NCBI GenBank assembly: GCA_023265535.1
Contig: JAHFTI010000344.1
Coordinates: 1 to 5,207, forward strand
Length of the DNA: 5,207 bases
From: Opitutaceae bacterium
GTDB taxonomy: Bacteria; Verrucomicrobiota; Verrucomicrobiia; Opitutales; Opitutaceae
Direction of reading: 5' to 3'
Shown here: in pieces, positions 1-5,207 of the stretch
How the letters are laid out: every line of letters starts with the position of its first letter
Numbering within the stretch: position 1 is the first letter of the stretch
Position numbers and translations under genes: made by a program
Notes under the pieces: generated by a model
Database searches by the model: none
What the model was told of the DNA's origin: nothing
What the model saw: only the letters and a program-made list of their open reading frames with translations

Positions 1-498
1 CCGACCGAAATCGCCATCACCGACCGCCGCGAGGCCGAACTCGCCCGCTGCGGCTTCATGCCCCTGTCGCACTGGAAGAACACCGACTACGGTGTCTTCG
101 TCGGCGCGCAGTCCCTGCAGAAGCCCCAGGAGTACGATGATCCGGATGCGACCGCCAACGCCAACCTCGCCGCACGCCTGCCCTACCTTTTCGCCACGAC
201 TCGCTTCGCCCATTACCTGAAGTGCATTGTGCGCGACAAGATCGGTTCCTTCGGGGACCGCGCTTCCATGCAGCAATGGCTGAATGACTGGATTCGTCAG
301 TTCACCGTCGACAGCTCGGCCTCTGACGAGACCAAGGCACAGAAGCCCTTGGCTGAGGCGGAAGTGATCGTCGAGGAGGTCGCCGGCAACCCCGGTTACT
401 ACACCTCGCGGTTCTTCCTGCGTCCGCACTACCAGCTCGAAGGCCTGACGGTTTCACTCCGTCTGGTGTCGAAACTGCCGTCGGCCAAGTCCGCCTGA
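1..498 (+). CDS. tssC: TssC, T6SS contractile sheath large subunit (3' part only)
   Basis: The reading frame is open from base 1 and gives the last 165 residues of a protein that is usually about 490-500 residues long, so the N-terminal two thirds lie outside the window. TssC (VipB/ImpD/EvpB family) pairs with TssB to form the cytoplasmic sheath that contracts and drives the Hcp tube through the envelope. Family-typical stretches seen here, by fragment residue, are a PTEIAITDRREAELA start (1-15), PLSHWKNTDY followed by FVGAQSLQKP (21-42), YDDPDATANANLAARLPYLF (45-64), RFAHYLK (68-74), RDKIGSF (78-84), and the closing LRPHYQLEGLTVSLRLVSKLP (140-160). The final strands fit the sheath handshake region. 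No frameshift is visible. A start at the in-frame ATG at 58 would be wrong, because conserved family sequence continues upstream of it. Identification is near certain. Confidence 0.97.
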   Translation, partial: PTEIAITDRREAELARCGFMPLSHWKNTDYGVFVGAQSLQKPQEYDDPDATANANLAARLPYLFATTRFAHYLKCIVRDKIGSFGDRASMQQWLNDWIRQFTVDSSASDETKAQKPLAEAEVIVEEVAGNPGYYTSRFFLRPHYQLEGLTVSLRLVSKLPSAKSA

Positions 499-510
499 TC
501 CCTCCTGCGT

Positions 511-538
511 CTCGGGCCGGCGCTTGCGCCGGTCCGGG
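511..538 (+). other. 12-bp hairpin with CUUG loop between tssC and hcp
   Basis: Bases 511-522 pair with 527-538 without interruption. There are twelve pairs, two of them G-U, closing a four-base CUUG loop, which is a known stable tetraloop. It begins 13 bp after the tssC stop codon. The bases that follow (539-550, tacctgttccaa) contain no T-run, so it does not look like a complete intrinsic terminator. It could protect the 3' end of an upstream mRNA, mark an RNA processing site, or slow polymerase ahead of the next hairpin. The pairing is seen directly; the role is inferred. Confidence 0.65.
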
Positions 539-573
539 TACCTGTTCCAAACCCAACCACATAACCCTCCCAC

Positions 574-597
574 GGCGGGGCTCCGCTCCGCCCTTTT
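574..597 (+). terminator. Terminator-like hairpin with T-run upstream of hcp
   Basis: Bases 574-580 (ggcgggg) pair with 586-592 (ctccgcc) in seven pairs, one of them G-U, around the five-base loop ctccg. One C and then four Ts (594-597) follow. This is the layout of a short intrinsic terminator or attenuator, placed after tssC and 28 bp before the hcp start. If active, it would end or reduce transcripts coming from tssBC and would imply a separate hcp promoter. The T-run is short, so termination may be partial. Confidence 0.5.
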
Positions 598-625
598 GTC
601 ACGCTATCTTTAACTTACCTATCCT
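594..625 (+). promoter_or_regulatory. AT-rich hcp leader, possible promoter, no Shine-Dalgarno
   Basis: These 32 bases before the hcp ATG are clearly richer in A and T than the surrounding DNA. TTGTCA at 596-601 is one base off the -35 consensus, and TATCCT at 620-625 lies 18 bp further on as a partial -10. That -10 abuts the start codon, so it would place transcription initiation inside hcp; a productive promoter in exactly this form is doubtful. TATCTT at 605-610 is another partial -10 but has no good -35. No purine-rich ribosome site is present. The low GC may instead keep the ribosome landing zone unstructured. Confidence 0.3.
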
Positions 626-1114
626 ATGTCAACTGACTATTTCCTCAAGATTGAAGGCATCCCCGGTGAATCGATGGACGACAAGCACAAGGAAGAGATT
701 GAGCTCGAGTCCTGGAGCTGGGGCGAAACTCAATCCGGTGCAGCCAGCCACGGCGGCGCCGGTGGCGGCGCCGGCAAGGTGTCCATGCAGGACTTCCACT
801 TCGTGATGACCATCAACAAGGCCTCACCGAATCTTTTCCTGCATTGCGCCACGGGCAAGCACATCGCCAAGGCCCAGCTCACCTGCCGCAAGGCCGGCGA
901 CAAGCCCCAGGAATACATGAAGATCTATTTCAAGGACCTTCTGATCTCCTCCTTCCAGACGAGCGGCGCCAACGGCTCCGGAATGCTTCCCCAGGAGCAG
1001 ATCTCGTTCAACTTCTCGGAGATCAAGTACGAGTACTCGCCGCAGAAGGCCGATGGCTCCCTGGCCAGCCCGATCGTGTTCGGTTACGACGTCAAGGCCA
1101 ACAAGAAGGTCTGA
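626..1114 (+). CDS. hcp: Hcp (TssD), T6SS inner tube protein
   Basis: This 162-residue protein has the usual length of Hcp. Hcp forms hexameric rings that stack into the tube expelled by the T6SS; it is exported and can carry effectors in its lumen. Seen in the sequence are the classic start DYFLKIEGIPGES (4-16), DKHKEEIELESWSWGE (19-34), a glycine-rich loop (42-50) leading into KVSMQDFHFVMTINKASP (51-68), LFLHCATGKHI (70-80), LTCRKAG (85-91), QEYMKIYFKDLLISSFQTSG (95-114), and the PQKADGSLASPIVFGYDVK end (139-157). Only two cysteines are present (74, 87), and no signal peptide, as expected for the family. There is no C-terminal effector extension. The start is fixed by homology, because the family begins two or three residues before DYFLK, even though no Shine-Dalgarno precedes it. 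All 16 lysines use AAG and all 9 phenylalanines use TTC, a restricted codon set that fits high expression. Hairpins lie on both sides of the gene. Confidence 0.98.
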   Translation: MSTDYFLKIEGIPGESMDDKHKEEIELESWSWGETQSGAASHGGAGGGAGKVSMQDFHFVMTINKASPNLFLHCATGKHIAKAQLTCRKAGDKPQEYMKIYFKDLLISSFQTSGANGSGMLPQEQISFNFSEIKYEYSPQKADGSLASPIVFGYDVKANKKV

Positions 1115-1152
1115 TCCGCTTGCGCCAGTGCGCCCACGCGGCGCCACTGTTG

Positions 1153-1200
1153 GGACCCCACCCGGCCGGCCTTTTCGGCCCGGGTGGGGCCTTTCTCTCT
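1153..1200 (+). terminator. Strong GC-rich hairpin after hcp, likely terminator or attenuator
   Basis: Bases 1156-1165 (ccccacccgg) pair perfectly with 1180-1189 (ccgggtgggg). An inner gcc/ggc extension (1169-1171 with 1177-1179) closes on a ttttc loop. A pyrimidine run follows (1190-1205, cctttctctctctttc) with many Ts but broken by Cs. It begins 39 bp after the hcp stop and 37 bp ahead of the tagJ start. It would terminate or attenuate transcription after hcp, or protect the hcp mRNA 3' end, so that hcp is made in excess over tagJ-tssEFG. The hairpin is certain as sequence; its termination strength is inferred. Confidence 0.7.
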
Positions 1201-1236
1201 CTTTCGCCCCGCACTCCTCCCTTACCCACCCCCGCC

Positions 1237-2049
1237 ATGGAGATCCGTACCCAATTCACCACCGACGAGGTCTCGCAAGCCTTCAAGCAGGGTAACCTGG
1301 CAGCCGCACGCGAGCTGCTGCAAAACAAGATCCGCGCCAACGCCTCCGACCTGCGTCTGCGCGTCTCACTGCTCCAGCTGCTCTGTGTCCTCGGTGAATG
1401 GGACCGCGCAAAGGCACAGCTCGAGGTCGTCGAATCGCTCTCCCCGGACGACAGGAGTTGGATCAATCTCCTCGGCCCCGCACTCATGGGCGAGACCCTG
1501 CGTCGCGAGGTCTTCGCGGGCCGCACCACCCCCCTGGTCCTGGGTGAGCCTTCCCCTTGGATTGCCAAGCTCATCCAGGCCCTCCGTCCCGCCGATCCCG
1601 CCGCACAGGCCCAGCTGCGCAACGACGCCTTCGAGGCCGCACCCGCCAATCCCGTGAAGGTCAATGGCGAGGAATTGCCCTGGCTCGCGGATGCCGATTC
1701 CCGCCTGGGGCCCGTCCTCGAGGCCATCATGGAGGGCAAGTATTACTGGATCCCCTTCGATCGTCTTTCTCGCCTCTCCGTGGCCGCCCCCTCCGACATG
1801 CGCCACCTCGTGTGGATTCCCGCGCAGGCCACCTGGGCCACCGGTGGCGAATCCGCCGTGCTCATCCCCACGCGTTATGTCGGCACCGAATACTCCAAGA
1901 CCGCCGACCTGATGCAGTCCCGTCGCACCACCTGGGAGGAACTGTCCCCCGATCATTATCGCGGACTGGGCCAGCGTATGCTGACCGCAGGCGACCGCGA
2001 TTTCCCCCTTCTCGACGTGCGTCTCATCGAGTGGTCCCCCTCCAGCTGA
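1237..2049 (+). CDS. tagJ: TagJ / ImpE-type T6SS accessory protein
   Basis: This 270-residue protein belongs to the ImpE (SciE/HsiE1) family, close to the usual length of about 270-290. In P. aeruginosa, TagJ (HsiE1) binds the sheath subunit TssB, and it occurs only in a subset of T6SS classes. The N-terminal half (about 14-72) is a TPR-like helical repeat: FKQGNLAAARELLQNKIRAN, then LRLRVSLLQLLCVLGEWDRA and AQLEVVESLSP. The C-terminal half has the family hallmark WLADADSRLGPVLEAIMEGK (149-168), YYWIPFDRLSRL (169-180), RHLVWIPAQATWATGGESA (189-207) and LIPTRYVGTE (209-218). The frame stays open upstream into hcp, but homology begins just after the ATG at 1237 and the hcp 3' hairpin lies in between, so that ATG is chosen. 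No convincing ribosome site precedes it (cttacccacccccgcc). It has no signal peptide or membrane segment, so it is cytoplasmic. tssE follows after 20 bp, probably in the same transcript. Confidence 0.95.
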   Translation: MEIRTQFTTDEVSQAFKQGNLAAARELLQNKIRANASDLRLRVSLLQLLCVLGEWDRAKAQLEVVESLSPDDRSWINLLGPALMGETLRREVFAGRTTPLVLGEPSPWIAKLIQALRPADPAAQAQLRNDAFEAAPANPVKVNGEELPWLADADSRLGPVLEAIMEGKYYWIPFDRLSRLSVAAPSDMRHLVWIPAQATWATGGESAVLIPTRYVGTEYSKTADLMQSRRTTWEELSPDHYRGLGQRMLTAGDRDFPLLDVRLIEWSPSS

Positions 2050-2069
2050 TTCCAACCCAGCCCTGAGAC

Positions 2070-2567
2070 ATGGCCGAACTCGCCACCATCGATCGCCTGC
2101 AACCATGCCTCCTCGACCGTCTCACGGATGAGCAGCCCACGGTGCAGGCCGAGAGCCGCACCCAGCGCGTCGTCAGCTCCTCGCGTTACAAGGACGGTGT
2201 CCTGCGCGACCTTCGCTGGATCTTCAACACCCAGCGCCACCGTGAGGATGAGGGGCTCGGCGAATTCCCGCAGGTGGACCAGTCGGTCTACAACTACGGC
2301 CTGCGTGATTTCGCCGGCATCTTTTCCGAGAAGGGCGACGTGCATGAGGTGGAGCGCGAGATCACCGAGGCCCTGCTCTTCTTCGAGCCACGCATCGTGC
2401 GCCGCACCCTGCAGGTGAGGGTCTTTCGCGACGAGGAGATCGGCACGCAGCGCAGCCCCCACCGGATTCACCTGCAGATCTCCGCCGACCTCTGGGCGCA
2501 GCCCACGCCGGAAAAGTTTTTCGCAAAAACCAGCATCGATCTCGAGACCGGCGACTGCAAATTCTAG
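2070..2567 (+). CDS. tssE: TssE, gp25-like T6SS baseplate wedge protein
   Basis: This 165-residue protein has the normal length for TssE, the relative of phage T4 gp25. It is a baseplate component that joins the wedge to the first sheath ring and primes sheath assembly. Seen are the N-terminal LQPCLLDRLTDEQP (10-23), RYKDGVLRDLRWIFNTQR (39-56; the family usually has LLNTR here), YNYGLRDF (74-81), and the conserved EPR motif within LLFFEPRIVRRTLQV (102-116). The EPR motif is known in gp25/TssE proteins as important for docking to the baseplate core and sheath. The protein ends with HLQISADLWAQPTPEKFFAKTSIDLETG (134-161). Despite the old 'lysozyme' label on this family, it is structural. The start at 2070 gives the family-typical N-terminus; upstream there is only a weak TGAG. 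tagJ ends 20 bp before it and tssF begins 27 bp after it, as in an operon. Confidence 0.97.
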   Translation: MAELATIDRLQPCLLDRLTDEQPTVQAESRTQRVVSSSRYKDGVLRDLRWIFNTQRHREDEGLGEFPQVDQSVYNYGLRDFAGIFSEKGDVHEVEREITEALLFFEPRIVRRTLQVRVFRDEEIGTQRSPHRIHLQISADLWAQPTPEKFFAKTSIDLETGDCKF

Positions 2568-2577
2568 CCGGGCCTCC

Positions 2578-2581
2578 GGAG
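2578..2581 (+). promoter_or_regulatory. Weak ribosome binding site for tssF
   Basis: GGAG lies 13 bases ahead of the tssF ATG, further than usual, and sits inside the 8-base palindrome ctccggag (2574-2581). It is the only Shine-Dalgarno-like match in the 27-bp gap between tssE and tssF, so it may contribute only weakly. Confidence 0.4.
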
Positions 2582-2594
2582 CCTTCCCGCCCCC

Positions 2595-4475
2595 ATGGAC
2601 AAACGTTTTCTCAGCCTCTACAACGAGGAGCTCCAGTTCATCCGAGAACAGTCGGGTGAATTCGCTGCAGCCTTCCCGAAGATCGCGGGGCGGCTGGCTC
2701 TCGACAAGGAGGGCAAGGAAATCTGTCCCGACCCCTTCGTCGAGCGTCTCCTCGAGGGCTTCGCCTTCCTCACCGCGCGTGTCCGCCACAAGTTCGATGC
2801 CGGCTTTCCGCGCTTCACCCAGGGGCTGCTCGAGACCGTCTATCCCCACTACCTGGCACCCACGCCCTCGATGCTCGTGGCGCGCTTCGCGCCCGATCTC
2901 AATGATGGCGCCCTGCTCTCCGGCTACAAGGTTCCCCGCAGCACCCTGCTGCGCGCCCTGCCCGGCAAGAATGAGCGCACCGCCTGCGAATTCCGCACCG
3001 CCCATGAGACGATCCTCTGGCCCCTGCGCCTGACCGAGGCCCAGTACTACACGCGCGACCTCGGCACCCTCAGCCTCGGCTCCGTGCAGGGGGCACGCGC
3101 CGCCCTGCGCTTCCGCTTCGAGATCACCGCCGGCGGCAAGGCTGACGCCCTGAAGGCCATGTCCCAGCTCGATCTCTACATCCGCGGCAACGACGAGTTG
3201 CCCGTGCGTATCTACGAGCAGCTCATCGGCCGCCAGACCACCACGCTCGTGCGCCCTGTCGAGCCCGGGCGCGTCGGCACCCCCCGCAGCCTCGGCACGC
3301 ATGCCGTGCGCCGCGTGGGCTTCGCCGAGGACGAGGCGCTGCTGCCACCCAGCCCCAGGACCTTCGAGGGCTACCGCCTGCTCAAGGAGTACTTTGCCTT
3401 TCCGCAGCGCTTCCTCTTCGCCCGCCTCTGCGGCGTGGGCGAAGCGCTGGCCGGCTCCTCCGCCACCTCCTTCGACGTCATCGTCCTGCTCTCCACGGTG
3501 GAGCCCCTGCTCGAGGGTCGCATCGATCCCACCTGCTTCGACCTCTTCTGCACTCCCGCCATCAACCTGGTCTCCCGCCGGGCCGACCGCATCCAGATAG
3601 ACCCTCGCTTCCACGAGTACCAGGTGGTCGTTGACCGCACCCGGCCCCTTGATTTCGAGGTCTTCCAGCTGCAGACCGTGAAGGGCATCGGTGCCAACTC
3701 CGAGGAGGTTCAGAATTTCCTTCCCTTCTACCAGTCGCGCGCAGGCGATCAGGGCGGGGGCGCCTACTACACCGCCCATCGCGTGCCCCGCGTCCTGACC
3801 GAACGCGAAAAACGCTTCGGCAAGGAGAGCTCCTATTCGGGCTCGGAACTTTATCTCTCCCTCGTCGACAGCCACTCCGAGACCTACAAGGGGGACCTGC
3901 GCCAGGCCTCGATCGAGGTGCTCGTCACCAATCGCCACCTTCCTCTCACCATGGGCATCGGCCAGGCCCGCACGGACTTCACCCTCGAGGGTGGGGGACC
4001 CGTCCAAGGCGTCTTCTGCGTCACCGGCCCGACCTCGCCACGCGAGGCTTTCATCGACGGCGAGATCCTCTGGCGCCTCATCAGCCACCTCTCCCTGAAT
4101 TACCACTCCATCGTCGGCACCTCGAAGCAGGATGACAGGGTCGCCTTTCGCGAGATCCTGCGCCTCTACAGCAGCCCGGGCGACCGCCCCATGCTCAAGC
4201 AGATCGAGAGCCTGCTATCCGTCGAGGCCCGCCCCGTGGTGCGGCGCATCGACTCCGTGGGGGCCATGAACTTTGTGCGGGGAAGCGAATTGCTGGTCCA
4301 ACTCGACGAGATGGGCTTCGCCGGCTCTGGCATCTTCCTGTTCGGCGCCGTCGTGGAGCGCTTTTTTGCCAAGTACGCTTCGATCAATTCCTTCACCGAA
4401 ACGGTGATCCTTTCGCCACAGCGCGGGGAGGTAATGCGATGGCCGATACAGACCGGAATCCGTCCTCTCCTGTGA
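2595..4475 (+). CDS. tssF: TssF, T6SS baseplate wedge protein
   Basis: This 626-residue protein has the full length usual for TssF (ImpG/VasA family, about 580-630). Two TssF and one TssG form the core of the baseplate wedge, the counterpart of T4 gp6/gp7, in the cytoplasm under the inner membrane complex. Family signatures seen in order are FLSLYNEELQFIRE (5-18), FAAAFPKIAGRLAL (23-36), CPDPFVERLLEGFAFLTARV (44-63), FPRFTQGLLETVYPHYLAPT plus PSM (71-93), LKEYFAFPQRFLF (263-275), VLVTNRHLP (442-450), WRLISHLSLNYHSI (493-506), and the C-terminal INSFTETV followed by QRGEVMRWP (597-617). The start at 2595 gives the standard MDKRFLSLYNEEL opening. No truncation, frameshift or extra domain is apparent. 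The end overlaps tssG by 37 bp, which points to coupled production of the two partners. Confidence 0.98.
   Translation: MDKRFLSLYNEELQFIREQSGEFAAAFPKIAGRLALDKEGKEICPDPFVERLLEGFAFLTARVRHKFDAGFPRFTQGLLETVYPHYLAPTPSMLVARFAPDLNDGALLSGYKVPRSTLLRALPGKNERTACEFRTAHETILWPLRLTEAQYYTRDLGTLSLGSVQGARAALRFRFEITAGGKADALKAMSQLDLYIRGNDELPVRIYEQLIGRQTTTLVRPVEPGRVGTPRSLGTHAVRRVGFAEDEALLPPSPRTFEGYRLLKEYFAFPQRFLFARLCGVGEALAGSSATSFDVIVLLSTVEPLLEGRIDPTCFDLFCTPAINLVSRRADRIQIDPRFHEYQVVVDRTRPLDFEVFQLQTVKGIGANSEEVQNFLPFYQSRAGDQGGGAYYTAHRVPRVLTEREKRFGKESSYSGSELYLSLVDSHSETYKGDLRQASIEVLVTNRHLPLTMGIGQARTDFTLEGGGPVQGVFCVTGPTSPREAFIDGEILWRLISHLSLNYHSIVGTSKQDDRVAFREILRLYSSPGDRPMLKQIESLLSVEARPVVRRIDSVGAMNFVRGSELLVQLDEMGFAGSGIFLFGAVVERFFAKYASINSFTETVILSPQRGEVMRWPIQTGIRPLL
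4425..4432 (+). promoter_or_regulatory. Strong Shine-Dalgarno that sets the tssG start
   Basis: GGGGAGGT lies inside the 3' end of tssF, with six bases between it and the ATG at 4439. Two ATGs lie close together, at 4434 and 4439. The one at 4434 is an internal methionine codon of tssF, and only 4439 opens the TssG frame at a good distance. It is the best ribosome site in the window. Confidence 0.8.
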
Positions 4476-5207
4476 GCCCTCCCCCGGAGCTCGCCGAGTT
4501 CCTGCAGAACCCCCGCAGGTACGACTTCTTTGTCGCACTGCGCCTCCTGCAGAAGTACCTCGACATGCCCGCCATCGGTACCGCGCTCAGCCCGAAGGAG
4601 GAGCGTGCGCGCTTCGCCCAGGATGTCTCCCTGGGCTTCGCCCCCACTGCCATCTCAGGGGCCTCCTGGGATGAGGAGAAGGCGCGGCTCAGCCTGAAAC
4701 TGTGCTTCACAGGCCTGCTCGGGCCCAACGGCCCCATGCCCGTGCACCTCACCGAGTACGTTCTCGACCGGCGCAACCACGGTGGCGACAGGACCCTCGA
4801 TTCCTTCCTCAACATCTTTCACCACCGCATCTACACGCTGCTCTATCGCGCCTGGGCCCTCAACCAGCCCACGGTCGATTTTGAGGAGTCGGGCGGCAAA
4901 CGGCACGCCCACTACCTGCGTTCGCTCATGGGGCTCGGCACGGGGGGCACCGAAAGCCGCGACCACGTTCCCGACGAGGCGCCGATGTATTACAGCGGCT
5001 GGCTCGGTGGACTCGCACGCAGCCCCGAGGGGCTCGCCGCCATCCTCTCCGACTACCTCGGCGTGCCCGTCGAGGTGCGTCCCTTCCAGGCCATGTGGCT
5101 GGAGCTCCCCGAGGACAGCCGCTGCCGCCTCGGCGACTCCCGGCGCACGGGATTGCTGGGCTCCACGGCCATTGCGGGTGAACGCATCCAGGTGTCCCAC
5201 CTGAAAT
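4439..5207 (+). CDS. tssG: TssG, T6SS baseplate wedge protein (5' part, runs off the window)
   Basis: The frame is open from the ATG at 4439 to the window edge, giving 256 residues of a protein usually about 330-350 long; the C-terminus is outside. TssG (ImpH/VasB family) forms the baseplate wedge heterotrimer with two TssF copies. Seen are PRRYDFFVALRLLQK (25-39), ARFAQDVSLGFAPTAIS (57-73), the very typical FTGLLGPNGPMPVHLTEYVL (90-109), LDSFLNIFHHRIYTLLYRAW (120-139), EGLAAILSDYLGVPVEVRPF (197-216), WLELPEDSRCRLG (220-232), and GLLGSTAIAGERI (238-250). A strong Shine-Dalgarno at 4425-4432 fixes the start. The gene begins 37 bp before the tssF stop, so the two are probably translationally coupled. 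No internal stop or frameshift is seen. In the HSI-I order the next genes would be clpV and vgrG. Confidence 0.97.
   Translation, partial: MADTDRNPSSPVSPPPELAEFLQNPRRYDFFVALRLLQKYLDMPAIGTALSPKEERARFAQDVSLGFAPTAISGASWDEEKARLSLKLCFTGLLGPNGPMPVHLTEYVLDRRNHGGDRTLDSFLNIFHHRIYTLLYRAWALNQPTVDFEESGGKRHAHYLRSLMGLGTGGTESRDHVPDEAPMYYSGWLGGLARSPEGLAAILSDYLGVPVEVRPFQAMWLELPEDSRCRLGDSRRTGLLGSTAIAGERIQVSHLK

Noticed and set aside
626..1114. Hcp as an evolved, effector-bearing Hcp.
   Set aside because: The protein stops at the normal 162 residues with the standard C-terminus, so there is no extension domain.
844..1236. Extension of the tagJ frame upstream across the 3' half of hcp.
   Set aside because: The extra residues are an out-of-frame reading of hcp and of the hairpin region, with no resemblance to ImpE proteins, whose homology begins right after the ATG at 1237.
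1092..2106. Two - strand open frames of 215 and 246 codons opposite tagJ.
   Set aside because: They overlap each other and the clear tagJ gene, and their translations show no family features; they are shadows of GC-biased coding DNA.
2070..2567. Lysozyme activity suggested by the older naming of gp25-like proteins.
   Set aside because: TssE proteins are structural baseplate parts; the conserved EPR motif at 106-108 supports the structural role and I see no peptidoglycan hydrolase catalytic pattern.
1956..4106. A 716-codon open frame on the - strand, antisense to tagJ, tssE and tssF.
   Set aside because: It covers three well-identified genes on the other strand. Its translation is a low-complexity mix rich in Gly, Ala, Glu and Leu without recognisable motifs, as expected from the complement of GC-rich codons. 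No promoter or ribosome site supports it.
4655..5204. Open frames on both strands overlapping the tssG region (181 codons on -, 140 codons on +).
   Set aside because: The frame starting at 4439 gives unmistakable TssG sequence through to the window edge; the others lack motifs and are shadows.
1..5207. CRISPR arrays, tRNA or rRNA genes, insertion sequences, phage attachment sites.
   Set aside because: I found no direct repeat series, tRNA-like cloverleaf, transposase sequence or terminal inverted repeats; nearly all bases are accounted for by T6SS genes.

Overview
The window is an internal slice of a type VI secretion system (T6SS) structural operon. All genes are on the + strand, in the order tssC (3' end) - hcp/tssD - tagJ (impE-type) - tssE - tssF - tssG (5' part). 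This order matches the core of the Pseudomonas aeruginosa HSI-I cluster and other clusters that carry TagJ. Every gene was identified from family-typical motifs read in its translation. No database search was run.

Organism: the DNA is GC-rich, with codon third positions mostly G or C, and the genes encode a contractile injection apparatus that works across a Gram-negative envelope. The host is therefore a Gram-negative bacterium of high GC content. Most start codons here lack a good Shine-Dalgarno (SD) sequence; several follow C-rich tracts such as cccgccATG and cgcccccATG. That would suit a proteobacterium or a less-studied phylum such as Verrucomicrobiota, and the window alone cannot decide between them.

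Layout: 1-498 is the last 165 codons of the sheath protein TssC. 499-625 is a gap with a 12-bp hairpin, a terminator-like hairpin with a T-run, and an AT-rich hcp leader. 626-1114 is the tube protein Hcp. 1115-1236 is a gap with a strong GC-rich hairpin. 1237-2049 is TagJ, 2070-2567 is TssE, 2595-4475 is TssF, and 4439 to the window end is TssG, which overlaps tssF by 37 bp. No stretch over 300 bp lacks a gene.

How the genes work together: Hcp hexamers stack into the inner tube and TssB/TssC form the contractile sheath around it. TssE, TssF and TssG are baseplate (wedge) parts, and TagJ is an accessory protein known to bind TssB. In P. aeruginosa HSI-I, clpV (sheath recycling) and vgrG (spike) follow tssG, and tssB precedes tssC; these are the expected neighbours just outside the window.

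Novelty: I see a canonical T6SS core and no undescribed system, effector or mobile element. The most interesting signal is that hcp, the gene whose product is needed in greatest amount, is bracketed by RNA hairpins on both sides and has its own AT-rich leader, which suggests it is expressed differently from the rest of the operon.
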